The notes under the pieces are model-generated. The model worked only from the letters and a program-made list of their open reading frames with translations. It searched no databases and had not been told where the DNA came from. Below are positions 55,514-63,989 of a stretch of DNA of 64,000 nucleotides, in pieces (the stretch's first letter is position 1; every line of letters begins with the position of its first letter). The stretch covers positions 316,093 to 380,092 of the forward strand of contig NZ_AMPG01000003.1 of NCBI RefSeq assembly GCF_000299415.1, given 5' to 3'. The position numbers were made by a program, and so were the translations under genes. The stretch is from Candidatus Microthrix parvicella Bio17-1 (GTDB lineage: Bacteria; Actinomycetota; Acidimicrobiia; Acidimicrobiales; Microtrichaceae).

Positions 55514-56496
55514 GGGCGTGCCTCCTCGGTCTCGTTGGATGGTTGGACGTCGTCTGCCGGCGCGCCGGTGAGTGTGAGGAACACCTCGTCGAGGGTCGGT
55601 TGGCGCAGGCTGAGGTCCTCGACGGCCACCCCGTCGGCCGCCAGTGCGTTGGCAACCGATGCGAGACCGGCGACGCCTTCGGCGGTGGGGGCGGTGGCGG
55701 TGCGGGCCGGGCGGTCGACGATCGGCCGGGCGCCGGTGACGCGGGCCAGGGTGGCGACCACCTGGTCGAGCTGGGCCGGATCGCGCAGTGTGACGCCGAT
55801 GTTGTCGCCGCCGACCTGTCGCTTCAGGTTGCGGGCGTCGCCACGGGCGATCACCCGGCCGTGGTCCACCACGATGATGTCGTCGGCCAGGCGGTCGGCC
55901 TCATCGAGGTATTGGGTGGTCAACAGGATCGAAGTTCCGTCGTCCACCAGCGTCTCGAGCACACCCCACAGTTCGGTCCGCGCCCGCGGGTCCAGCCCGG
56001 TGGTCGGCTCGTCGAGGAACAGCACCGAGGGGCGGCCGACCAGCGTGGCGGCCAGGTCCAATCGTCGCCGCATGCCGCCGGAGTAGCCCGAGGCCACCCG
56101 GCCACCGGCGGCCGACAGCGAGAATTGTTCCAACAGTTCCTTTGAGCGCGCCTTGGCGTCTCGGCTCGACAGCTGATGGAGTTCGCCGTTCATCACCAGG
56201 TTTTCGTGGCCGGTCAGGAGCGGATCGACGGTGGCGTCCTGCGCGGCAAGACCGATGCGTCGACGGACCTCGGTCGGGTGGCGGACGACGTCGAATCCGG
56301 CGACCATCGCCGAGCCGTCGGTGGCCTTGGTCAACGTGGTCAGGATGCGCACCACCGTGGTTTTGCCGGCACCGTTGGGGCCAAGGATTCCGGTCACCGT
56401 CCCGGTGGGCACGTTGATGTCCACCCCGGCCAGTGCCGTGGTGTCGCCGTAGCGCTTCACCAGCCCGGCGGCCTCAACTGCATGTGCTGATGACAT
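55510..56496 (-). CDS. ABC exporter ATP-binding protein (DrrA-like)
   Basis: 328 residues. Walker A is GPNGAGKT at 39-46, signature YSGGMRRRLDLA, Walker B VLFLDEPTTGLD and the DrrA-type C-terminal regulatory region ending in LSLRQPTLDEVFLTLTG, a sequence typical of daunorubicin-resistance ATPases. The ATG at 56496 with GGAG about 10 bases upstream is preferred over a TTG at 56508. Co-translated with the permease. The exported compound is unknown. Confidence 0.9.
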   Translation of the reverse strand: MSSAHAVEAAGLVKRYGDTTALAGVDINVPTGTVTGILGPNGAGKTTVVRILTTLTKATDGSAMVAGFDVVRHPTEVRRRIGLAAQDATVDPLLTGHENLVMNGELHQLSSRDAKARSKELLEQFSLSAAGGRVASGYSGGMRRRLDLAATLVGRPSVLFLDEPTTGLDPRARTELWGVLETLVDDGTSILLTTQYLDEADRLADDIIVVDHGRVIARGDARNLKRQVGGDNIGVTLRDPAQLDQVVATLARVTGARPIVDRPARTATAPTAEGVAGLASVANALAADGVAVEDLSLRQPTLDEVFLTLTGAPADDVQPSNETEEARP

Positions 56497-56614
56497 CACA
56501 AACTCCAAATTCGGGCCCCGTCGTCAGGTGCGAAGGCAGCGAAACATGTTGACACGGAGAACCGACGGAGCAGAACCCGTTTTCTCATCGGTCCGACCGT
56601 CGACCCGGAGATGG

Positions 56615-57814
56615 TCAGCGACGGCAGGCTCGGTCCATGAAATCTTCCACTGCGTCCAGCACATCGGACACCAACCAGATTCGGTTCCGGCGTGCAGGTG
56701 AGTTCTGGTGCAGAATCCCCAAGCTGACCAGTCGGTCGATGGCATTCGAGACGGCAACCTCTGAGACGCCCAGAGCGGTGACGGCAGCCTTGATGGTGAT
56801 CGCCGGGTGACCGATGCAGTATTCGAGCAAGGGCCAGACAGCAGAGTCAGAGCGGGCAACCACCCGGTCGGTCCATCTGAGGCGGGCGGCGGAGAGGGTG
56901 TCAACGAGTTGGTCGGCGTTGTTAAGCGAGTGAAAAGTGGCGTCGACGAATGTGCCGATGATTGGTTCCACGTCGCCATCGCGGTAGCGGTTCAGGGCAT
57001 CGAAGTAGCGAGTGCTCTCGGTGAGGAGGCCTGCCGATAGAGGAACGCTGGAGCGGCGGGTCAGTCCAGCGCTGCGGAGCATGCGTTGAATGAGGACGCG
57101 GCCGGTTCGGCCGTTGCCGTCGGGAAACGGGTGAACGGTCTCAAAGTGGGCATGGGTGACTGCGATGTGGGCCAGGGCGCCAAGGTCGGTTCGGTTGGCG
57201 AAGGCGACGAGGTCGGTCATTGCCGCGGGCACACGTTCGTGGTGGGGCGCAACGTGCACGGCGCCGTGGGGTGAGTAGCTGCTTCCGCCGACCCACACCT
57301 GTTGGTTCCGAAATCTGCCGGTCAACCGAGGAGCAGAGTCCTCAAACAGGATCCGCTGAAGCTCGATGACCTCGATCGTGTCGAGTGGTGAGTTGCGGGA
57401 CAGGGCCGCGAGCAGGGTGGCCACATTCGACGCGATGAGTTCAGCGTTGGACTTGTGTGGGCCGTTCGACGGAGGCGCATGTTCCGCGACTGCAATCGAG
57501 CCGGCAGCTGCCGTCAGGTTCTCGATCTGCGACGACATGGCCGCTTCTGTCCGCAGTGCGATGACCGAAAACCCCGCCAGGTTGGCACCGGTTCGTTCGT
57601 CGAATCGGGTGATGGCGGCCTCGGCTCCCGCCACGTCGGCCGCCAAGGAGCCCGAGAGCGGAATGGACGAGCGGTCGGCGATCAGGGGGGTCACCGTGGC
57701 TTCGTAGTCACCGCTCACCTGGGCTCGTCGGCTGCGGGGGATCAAGGCATCGTCGCGGGGCATCCAGTGTCGGGACTCCGTCGAACATGCCGGCCATGGG
57801 TCATCCTTCGCCAT
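56615..57814 (-). CDS. Fic-family AMP transferase with self-inhibitory motif
   Basis: 399 residues. The Fic motif HPFPDGNGRTGR lies at 228-239, complete with the catalytic His and the anion-binding and Arg residues. An N-terminal inhibitory motif of the (S/T)xxxE(G/N) type is present as SSQIEN (94-99), which classes it as a class II Fic with intramolecular inhibition. A Fic_N domain (to about 120) precedes the core, and a C-terminal winged helix (ITIKAAVTALGVSEVAVSNA) could bind DNA. Such proteins AMPylate other proteins or themselves, and some autoregulate. A long palindrome ends 10 bases upstream of the start (57824-57853). Confidence 0.9.
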   Translation of the reverse strand: MAKDDPWPACSTESRHWMPRDDALIPRSRRAQVSGDYEATVTPLIADRSSIPLSGSLAADVAGAEAAITRFDERTGANLAGFSVIALRTEAAMSSQIENLTAAAGSIAVAEHAPPSNGPHKSNAELIASNVATLLAALSRNSPLDTIEVIELQRILFEDSAPRLTGRFRNQQVWVGGSSYSPHGAVHVAPHHERVPAAMTDLVAFANRTDLGALAHIAVTHAHFETVHPFPDGNGRTGRVLIQRMLRSAGLTRRSSVPLSAGLLTESTRYFDALNRYRDGDVEPIIGTFVDATFHSLNNADQLVDTLSAARLRWTDRVVARSDSAVWPLLEYCIGHPAITIKAAVTALGVSEVAVSNAIDRLVSLGILHQNSPARRNRIWLVSDVLDAVEDFMDRACRR

Positions 57815-57823
57815 GGGTCACCT

Positions 57824-57853
57824 TACCAAAGGTTAGGGCCTTAACCTTTGGTA
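57824..57853. promoter_or_regulatory. Palindromic operator upstream of fic
   Basis: TACCAAAGGTTA (57824-57835) and TAACCTTTGGTA (57842-57853) form a perfect 12-bp inverted repeat with the 6-base centre GGGCCT. It starts 10 bases upstream of the fic ATG. Its symmetry, AT-rich arms and position suggest an operator, perhaps for the Fic protein's own winged helix. The rest of the interval to 58034 shows nothing I can name. Confidence 0.65.
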
Positions 57854-58034
57854 TGGCTCCCGGCTAGGAAAGCTTGCATGATCAGGCTTTGGCACGGTGG
57901 CCTGTAGACCGCCTTCATCTTCGACCATCACCGACTAGTGACCCAGGGGGGTGTGCCCGGTTGTGGCGTTGATCCGGATGCGGTGAGCCACGTGGTCGAC
58001 GGAGATGCCGTGCCCAAGTCAGGCCTGGGTCGAA

Positions 58035-58772
58035 TCATTCGTCGCAGCGTTTGGCCGGGATCATCTCGACAGCGTCAGGGCCGGTCACGTCGCTGATCGG
58101 AATCACCAATGCTTCGTCGGTCTTGACCTCTTCGGCGAAGGCAACACCAACGACCCGGCCTTGCATGTCGAGGGCCGGGCCGCCCGAGTTGCCCGGCTTG
58201 ATCACTGATGTCGTTTTCAGGATCGCTCGCTCGGCAAGCTTCGGGTCCAGGGCGTATCCGGTGGACACGCCCGTCACCACCTGGAGTTCATTGCCCTCCG
58301 GGTATCCGACGATCGCAATCCGCTCGCCGTCCTCCACAGGCGTCGTTCGGACCTTCAGCGGCCGCAATGCGGCGACAGCACTCCAGTCGGCGGCGATCCT
58401 CGAAATGTCGGCTTCCTCGGCGACCTTGGCGGACTTCGAGTCCAGGTCACGGCCATCCCAGGTCGACATTTCCAGAAAGCGCAGGCCTTCGACCACGTGT
58501 CGGTTGGAGATCATCGTCTGGTCATCAGCGAGCCACGCCGATCCGGTAGAGACCGCTCCACACCCCGTATTGCGAACCCGAACCACCGAGGCTCTGGCCA
58601 GGTCGAGCAACTCGTCGTTGGACAGTTTGGCCACCGAGGTTGAAGTGGTCTTGGATGGGGTGGTCGGGGCCGGTGTGATCGTCGAGGTTGGCTGCGCCCT
58701 TTCGCTCATTCCTCCGCATGCACAACTCAGCGAGAGCACCAGTGCTAACGCGGCGCTTCTGCCTGAGCTCAC
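58035..58772 (-). CDS. Secreted trypsin-like serine protease
   Basis: 245 residues. Signal peptide (SAALALVLSLSCACGG), possibly a lipoprotein though the lipobox is imperfect, then a Thr/Ser/Pro linker to about 45. The protease core has the catalytic His in MISNRHVVEG, a candidate Asp in the EEADISRIAADW region, and the Ser in KPGNSGGPALD. No PDZ domain. This is the short DegP/HtrA-type chymotrypsin fold. The GTG start overlaps the stop of the preceding coiled-coil gene by 4 bases, so the two products are probably made together and may act together at the cell surface. Confidence 0.82.
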   Translation of the reverse strand: MSSGRSAALALVLSLSCACGGMSERAQPTSTITPAPTTPSKTTSTSVAKLSNDELLDLARASVVRVRNTGCGAVSTGSAWLADDQTMISNRHVVEGLRFLEMSTWDGRDLDSKSAKVAEEADISRIAADWSAVAALRPLKVRTTPVEDGERIAIVGYPEGNELQVVTGVSTGYALDPKLAERAILKTTSVIKPGNSGGPALDMQGRVVGVAFAEEVKTDEALVIPISDVTGPDAVEMIPAKRCDE

Positions 58773-59692
58773 CCCTCGACCGAGTCGACCAGGTCCGACA
58801 CCAGCGTGTTGGCCTCTTGGCAGATGGGCGCAGCATCGTCCAGCGCAGAAATCGTCGAGTCGTACAGCTGTGCTGCTGAGTACTGCATGGCATCGAGAAT
58901 TCGATCGCGGCACTCCAGCATTTTGCCGGCGGCCTGGGTGGCCAGACTCGAGACTTCGCGGGCGGCGTTGCGTTCGTCCTGCACCTCTGCCTTTTCGTTC
59001 GAGAGCTCCGAGACCCGAGCGGTGAGGTCTGCGTTCTCTTCATTGCTATCGGACAGGTCTTTTGTTCGCTCGTCGAGACTCTCCTTGGTCTGGGTCAACT
59101 CGGCGTCTGTTGCGGCCAGCGTTGCCTCGGCCTGGTTGGCTCGGTCGGTTTGATCGTTGGAGGTCTTCCGGACGTAGACGAGCGATCCCAGCAGGATGAA
59201 GACGAGGAGTGAGTTCCCAACCCGACCAGCGACCTGCCACCGGGTCGGCCCTCGACGCGTCGACGCTGTAAGACTTGGTGGAGTTGTTTCTGCAGGAGTT
59301 GGGTGGACATCCTCATCGACAGAGGCAGCGGCCTTGGGCGGTTGGGCGGAGCCGGCGGCGCCGAAGTGGTCCGGAGGCGGGGCTACCTGCTCGCTTGCCT
59401 GCGCCACCTGTGTCAGGAACGCGACCGGGAGCACCGCATCGACGGAGCGATCGGCGTCGATGCGGCAGGTGATCGTGCGGGAGCCGTCGTGGTCCTGGCC
59501 GACACCCACGTCCGGAAGCCCAGTGATGTCGGTGAGCGCAACCGTGTGTGTGGTGGCCCCATCGGTCACCGACCCGGCCTCTCGGACGATCGTCAGGTAA
59601 CCGTCTGCCAACTCGAATGCGGCGACGTGTAGCCCCGGGGTTTGCGGATCCCGGATGAAACCGGTGGTGAGGGCAGATGAATGTGAAGTCAA
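58769..59692 (-). CDS. Single-span membrane protein with extracellular coiled coil
   Basis: 307 residues that I do not assign to a family. The first 100 residues form a small cytoplasmic beta-rich domain (HVAAFELADGYLTIVREAGS, SRTITCRIDADRSVDAVLPV). A Pro/Ala/Thr linker leads to one transmembrane helix (VGNSLLVFILLGSLVYVRKT, about 157-175). After it comes a heptad-patterned coiled coil (about 176-240: AEATLAATDAELTQTKESLD) and a C-terminal domain with two Cys. Coupled by GTGA to the secreted protease. A receptor or scaffold for that protease is one possibility. Confidence 0.6.
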   Translation of the reverse strand: MTSHSSALTTGFIRDPQTPGLHVAAFELADGYLTIVREAGSVTDGATTHTVALTDITGLPDVGVGQDHDGSRTITCRIDADRSVDAVLPVAFLTQVAQASEQVAPPPDHFGAAGSAQPPKAAASVDEDVHPTPAETTPPSLTASTRRGPTRWQVAGRVGNSLLVFILLGSLVYVRKTSNDQTDRANQAEATLAATDAELTQTKESLDERTKDLSDSNEENADLTARVSELSNEKAEVQDERNAAREVSSLATQAAGKMLECRDRILDAMQYSAAQLYDSTISALDDAAPICQEANTLVSDLVDSVEG

Positions 59693-59794
59693 TGGTTCTC
59701 CAGCTTCGCGATCAGGACACTACGTGTTTCTGAATCTCGACGGAATCCGGCGTTCGCCCGCAGGCGGCGCCGCTCGGCGCGCCATGATGGGCCG

Positions 59795-60772
59795 ATGACC
59801 TTCGTCGCCCTTCGCTACGACATGCGGACGACCCGCGGTGGGGTGGACCACGCCGCCCTGTACCGGGCCGCCATGGAACAGATTCGTTGGGCGGATGGCT
59901 TGGGGATCGACTCGGTGGTGCTTTCAGAACACCACGTCAGCGAGGAGGGCTACCTACCGTCACCGCTGGTGGTGGCCGGGGCGGTGGCCGCCGCGACGAA
60001 GCGCATCAACATCACCATCGCAGCGCTGGTGGCCGGGCTGCACCACCCAATCCGGTTGGCCGAGGACCTGGCGGTGCTCGATCACCTTTCTGACGGTCGG
60101 CTGATGGTGGTGCTGGGCATCGGCTACCGCACCATTGAGTTTGAGGTGTTCGGGGCGGACCGCGCCCGGCGGGGACCACTGTTGGAGGAACTGGTGGCGG
60201 TCCTGCGTCAGGCCTGGACGGGCGAACCGTTCGACTTCCGCGGAACCACGGTGGTGGTCCGGCCCAAGCCGTTGACGCCTGGCGGGCCGATGTTGGCGGT
60301 GGGCGGATCGGTGGACGCGTCGGCCAAGCGGGCGGCCCGGCTGGGACTGCCGTTGTTCGCAGGGGACGACCATCCCGAACTGAAGGTGATCTACCAGCTT
60401 GAGTGTGAACGGCTGGGTCACCGTGGCGGCTGGTCGGTAATCCCGTCAGGTCCGATGTTCGTCCACATCAGTGACGACCCGGAACGCGATTGGGCCAAGA
60501 TCGGACCGGTCGCGCTGGCCGACGCAGCGGTCATGCGCTCCTGGCAGACCGCGGGCAATCGATCGCTGACCGAGTCCGAGGCGACGACGATCGATGAACT
60601 GCGCACCGAGGGCAAGTACCAGGTGCTCACCCCGGACGAGTGCGTCGAGCTGTGCACCAGGGTGCACACGTTGACGCTGCATCCGCTGTTGGGCGGCATT
60701 GACCCAGCCCTGGCGTGGCAGAGCCTGGAACTGTTCGCCGGTGAGGTGCTGCCCAAACTCCAGACAAGTTGA
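59795..60772 (+). CDS. LLM-class (F420-dependent-type) oxidoreductase
   Basis: 325 residues, luciferase-like TIM barrel. Landmarks: IRWADGLGIDSVVLSEHHVS near the N-terminus, PIRLAEDLAVLDHLSDGRLM, VVLGIGYRTIEFEVFGADRA and PLTPGGPMLAVGGSVDASAK. Members use F420 or FMN to oxidise or reduce alcohols, aldehydes or lipid intermediates; actinobacterial ones of this size usually use F420. It opens a small gene set with a TetR regulator, a nitronate monooxygenase-like flavoenzyme and a CYP125-type P450. The substrate is unknown. Confidence 0.83.
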   Translation: MTFVALRYDMRTTRGGVDHAALYRAAMEQIRWADGLGIDSVVLSEHHVSEEGYLPSPLVVAGAVAAATKRINITIAALVAGLHHPIRLAEDLAVLDHLSDGRLMVVLGIGYRTIEFEVFGADRARRGPLLEELVAVLRQAWTGEPFDFRGTTVVVRPKPLTPGGPMLAVGGSVDASAKRAARLGLPLFAGDDHPELKVIYQLECERLGHRGGWSVIPSGPMFVHISDDPERDWAKIGPVALADAAVMRSWQTAGNRSLTESEATTIDELRTEGKYQVLTPDECVELCTRVHTLTLHPLLGGIDPALAWQSLELFAGEVLPKLQTS

Positions 60773-60797
60773 ACGATGGATATATCAAAGGTTCGAC

Positions 60798-60819
60798 ATA
60801 CATAGCGGACGTTATGTAT
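60798..60819. promoter_or_regulatory. Inverted repeat upstream of tetR (candidate operator)
   Basis: ATACATA (60798-60804) and TATGTAT (60813-60819) form a perfect 7-bp inverted repeat with an 8-bp gap, 11 bases ahead of the TetR start. Size and position fit a TetR-family operator. Confidence 0.5.
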
Positions 60820-60830
60820 CTTGCTCGCCT

Positions 60831-61475
60831 GTGGCCACCCAGGAATTTCGACGCGCCGAGACGCGCCGCCTGTTGCTGACCGCCGCCACCGAACTGTTTG
60901 CCCGGCAGGGATACCACGCCACCTCGGTCGAGACGGTCGCGGCTGCCGCCGAACGCACCACCGGTGCCCTCTACGACCACTTCGGGGGCAAGCCGGGCTT
61001 GTTGGTGGCGTTGCTCGAAGACTGGATCGCCCTGACGGTCGCCGGGCTGACCGCCGGCATGCAGGGCGTACCCGACCTGGACGGTCGCGTGGCGGCGATG
61101 TGGTCCGGGTTGATCCACACCGACGACGAGGCCGGAGACGCCTGGCTGCTGTTGGAGTTTGAACTGTGGCTGCACGCGGTGCGCGACCCGGAGATCGGGC
61201 AGATCGGCGCCGAACGCTTTCGACAGATGCGCGGTGGACTGGCCGTCGCGCTCAACGACTGGTCCGCCGAGTTCGCAATTGACTTGCCGGGCCCGGCGGA
61301 CGAAGTGGCCGCCCAACTGATCGCGTTGCTGGTCGGTATGGCGTTCCAACATCGGATTGATCCGGCGGCCGTGCCGGCCGGGGTCGTCCTGGCGGGGCTC
61401 CGGCGCCTGCTCGAGTTGCCCGGTCAGCCGATGCTGCTCGCCGCGTCGGCTGACCAATCCCTACACGTTCACTGA
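60831..61475 (+). CDS. TetR-family transcriptional regulator
   Basis: 214 residues. The N-terminal HTH reads RRLLLTAATELFARQGYHAT, SVETVAAAAERTTGALYDHF, the standard TetR three-helix head. The C-terminal ligand domain is of the TetR_C-type seen in lipid-degradation regulators. The GTG at 60831 gives a normal N-terminus; an in-frame upstream ATG at 60699 lies inside the LLM gene and is rejected. It probably represses itself through the inverted repeat just upstream and may control the flanking oxidoreductases. Confidence 0.87.
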   Translation: MATQEFRRAETRRLLLTAATELFARQGYHATSVETVAAAAERTTGALYDHFGGKPGLLVALLEDWIALTVAGLTAGMQGVPDLDGRVAAMWSGLIHTDDEAGDAWLLLEFELWLHAVRDPEIGQIGAERFRQMRGGLAVALNDWSAEFAIDLPGPADEVAAQLIALLVGMAFQHRIDPAAVPAGVVLAGLRRLLELPGQPMLLAASADQSLHVH

Positions 61476-61510
61476 ACAGAAACCACTCATCCAACCAACC
61501 GGAGTCATCC

Positions 61511-62641
61511 ATGCAAACCGAACTTGCCAAGAAGCTGGGTATCGAGTTTCCAATCTTTGCGTTTACCCACTGCCGCGACGTGGTGGTGGCCGTGTCCAAG
61601 GCCGGCGGGTTCGGCGTACTTGGCGCCGTCGGGTTCACCCCGGAACAACTGGAAACCGAACTCACCTGGATTGACGAGAACATCGGCGACCTGCCCTACG
61701 GCGTCGACATCGTGATCCCCGGCAAGTACGAGGGCATGGGCGAGGACGACGCCACCAAGCTCGAGCAGGAACTGAAAGACCTCATCCCCGAACAGCACCG
61801 CAAGTTTGCCAACGAACTGCTCGAATCGCACGGGGTGCCCGAGATTCCCGACGCGGAGAAGATGCAGGAACTCCTCGGCTGGACCGAGGCCACGGCCGGC
61901 CCCCAGGTGCAGGTGGCGTTGTCGCACCCCAAGGTGAAGCTGTTGGCCAACGCGCTGGGCACCCCCCCGCCCGACGTGATCGAGGAGATCCACGCTTCGG
62001 GTCGGCTGGTCGCGGCGTTGTGCGGTGCCGCCTCGCAGGCGGTGCGCCACGCCAACGCAGGCGTTGACATCGTGATCGCACAGGGCACCGAAGGCGGCGG
62101 TCACACCGGCGACGTCGGCTCGATGGTGCTGTGGCCCGAGGTGATCGACGCGCTGGGCGACACCCCGATGCTGGCCGCCGGCGGCATCGGCACCGGTCGT
62201 CAGATGGCTGCGGCGCTGGCCATGGGTGCGCAGGGCGTGTGGACCGGCTCGCTCTGGCTCACCGTTGAGGAGGCCGACGTGCCGCCCGCTCAGATGAAGA
62301 CCCTGCTCGAGGCCGGAAGTCGCGACACGGTGCGGTCCCGTTCGTGGACGGGCAAGCCATGTCGTATGTTGCGCAATGACTGGACCGAGGCGTGGGAGGC
62401 GGAGGGCAACCCCGATCCGTTGGGCATGCCGATGCAGTTCATGGTCACCTCCAATGCCGTCCAGCGGGGTCACAAGTACCCGGAGCAGGCAAAGGACGTG
62501 AACTTCAACCCGGTCGGCCAGATCGTGGGCCGCATGAACAAGATGCGCCCCACCCGCGACGTCATCTTTGACATGGTGAGCGAGTGCATCGATGCCACCG
62601 AACGTATGCACAACCTGATGAACCAGAACGCGGAGGTCTGA
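61511..62641 (+). CDS. Nitronate monooxygenase family flavoenzyme
   Basis: 376 residues of the NMO/2-nitropropane-dioxygenase FMN TIM barrel. FPIFAFTHCRDVVVAVSKAG and GGFGVLGAVGF open the barrel; the FMN phosphate site is AGGIGTGRQMAAALAMGAQG; the catalytic-region loop is AQGTEGGGHTGDVG with a His. Besides nitronate oxidation, actinobacterial members serve as flavin reductases in steroid-ring degradation. The 2-base gap before the CYP125-type gene suggests the same pathway, but the reaction is not shown by sequence. Confidence 0.82.
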   Translation: MQTELAKKLGIEFPIFAFTHCRDVVVAVSKAGGFGVLGAVGFTPEQLETELTWIDENIGDLPYGVDIVIPGKYEGMGEDDATKLEQELKDLIPEQHRKFANELLESHGVPEIPDAEKMQELLGWTEATAGPQVQVALSHPKVKLLANALGTPPPDVIEEIHASGRLVAALCGAASQAVRHANAGVDIVIAQGTEGGGHTGDVGSMVLWPEVIDALGDTPMLAAGGIGTGRQMAAALAMGAQGVWTGSLWLTVEEADVPPAQMKTLLEAGSRDTVRSRSWTGKPCRMLRNDWTEAWEAEGNPDPLGMPMQFMVTSNAVQRGHKYPEQAKDVNFNPVGQIVGRMNKMRPTRDVIFDMVSECIDATERMHNLMNQNAEV

Positions 62642-62642
62642 C

Positions 62643-63989
62643 ATGGCCGGCGCAACGGTGAGCCTCGACGCGAATGAACCTCAAACCGAGCCCGTAGCGG
62701 GGATGGCTGCGACAGCAGGCGGGTGCCCGTTCACCGGGGCGGTCGCCCGTGGGCCCATCGAACCGATTCCAGTGAGGGAGGGGTTTGATTTCACCGACCC
62801 CGACCTGATCGCCGATCGAATCCCGCTGGAGGAGCTGGCCACGCTGCGTCAGACCGCTCCAATTTTCTGGAATCCGCAGACCCGCGAGGAATCGTCCTTC
62901 GACGACGGTGGGTTCTGGATGGTGAGCCGTCACGAGGACGTCAAGGCCATCTCGTCGGCCCGAGAGGGCTGGTCGAGTGAGGAGAACACCGCGGTCGTGA
63001 AGTTCGACGGCGCGACCGTGGGCCCCGACGAGCGGGCGATCCAGCGCGAGATGATCCTCAACATGGATGCGCCCCGTCACACCAAGGTGCGCGGGATCAT
63101 CGGCCGGGGCAGCTTCACCCCTCGTGCCATCGGCCGGATCGCGGACGCGCTCGACGCGCGGGCACGGCAGATCGTCGCCGAGGCGGTGGCGCGCGGCACC
63201 GGGGACCTGGTGCTCGACGTGTCGTCGGAGTTGCCGCTGCAGGCCATCGCCGACCTGGTGGGGTTTCCCCAGGAGGACCGCAAGCGAATCTTCGATTGGT
63301 CCAACCAGATGGTGTCCTACGACGACCCCGAGTTCGACGTCGAGCCGGCAGTCGCCGCCGCAGAAATCCTGGGCTACGGCATGGAGCTTGGGGAGGCCCG
63401 TAAGGCCGACCCGGGCAACGACATCGCCAGCAAGTTGGTGACCGCCGACATCGACGGTGAACTGCTGACCTCCGAGGAGTTTGCCTACTTCTGCCTGATC
63501 CTGGCGGTGGCCGGCAACGAGACCACCCGCAACGCGATCAGCCACGGCATGCAGGCGTTCTTCGAGAACCCCGACCAGTGGGAGTTGTTCAAGGCCGAAC
63601 GCCCTCAGACCACCGCCGACGAAATCGTGCGATGGGCCAGTCCAATTGTGATCTTCCAGCGAACTGCCACCACCGACCACGAGCTGCACGGCACCACCAT
63701 CCGTGCGGGTCAGCGCGTGGGCATGTCGTACAGCTCGGCCAACTTCGACGAGACGGTCTTCGACGAGCCGCACCGCTTCGACATCACCAGGGATCCCAAC
63801 CCCCACGTGGGCTTCGGCGGTGGGGGTGCCCACTACTGCATCGGCGCCAACCTGGCACGGATGGAGATCAACCTGATGTTCAACGCCATCGCGGATCTGG
63901 CGCCCGACATCGCCCCACTGGGCGAACCCCGACGGCTTCGGAGCGCCTGGATCAACGGGATCAAGGGCCTGCCGGTTCGCTACGCCTGA
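62643..63989 (+). CDS. cyp125: CYP125-type cytochrome P450 (steroid C26/27 monooxygenase)
   Basis: 448 residues, close in motif wording to mycobacterial CYP125A1, which oxidises the cholesterol side-chain terminus. The sequence shares FDFTDPDLIADRIPLEELAT, MILNMDAPRHTKVRGII, the I-helix AVAGNETTRNAISHGM, ExxR as EIVR in ADEIVRWASPI, and the heme loop HVGFGGGGAHYCIGANLARM with Cys399. It needs an external ferredoxin and reductase, none encoded here. The stop is 11 bases before the window end, so downstream partners are out of view. Its presence suggests the organism oxidises sterols or branched lipids. Confidence 0.88.
   Translation: MAGATVSLDANEPQTEPVAGMAATAGGCPFTGAVARGPIEPIPVREGFDFTDPDLIADRIPLEELATLRQTAPIFWNPQTREESSFDDGGFWMVSRHEDVKAISSAREGWSSEENTAVVKFDGATVGPDERAIQREMILNMDAPRHTKVRGIIGRGSFTPRAIGRIADALDARARQIVAEAVARGTGDLVLDVSSELPLQAIADLVGFPQEDRKRIFDWSNQMVSYDDPEFDVEPAVAAAEILGYGMELGEARKADPGNDIASKLVTADIDGELLTSEEFAYFCLILAVAGNETTRNAISHGMQAFFENPDQWELFKAERPQTTADEIVRWASPIVIFQRTATTDHELHGTTIRAGQRVGMSYSSANFDETVFDEPHRFDITRDPNPHVGFGGGGAHYCIGANLARMEINLMFNAIADLAPDIAPLGEPRRLRSAWINGIKGLPVRYA

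Noticed and set aside
57854-58034. Possible gene remnant on the minus strand between fic and the protease
   Set aside because: A stretch of about 25 codons looks protein-like but matches nothing I can name and has no start or flanking homology.
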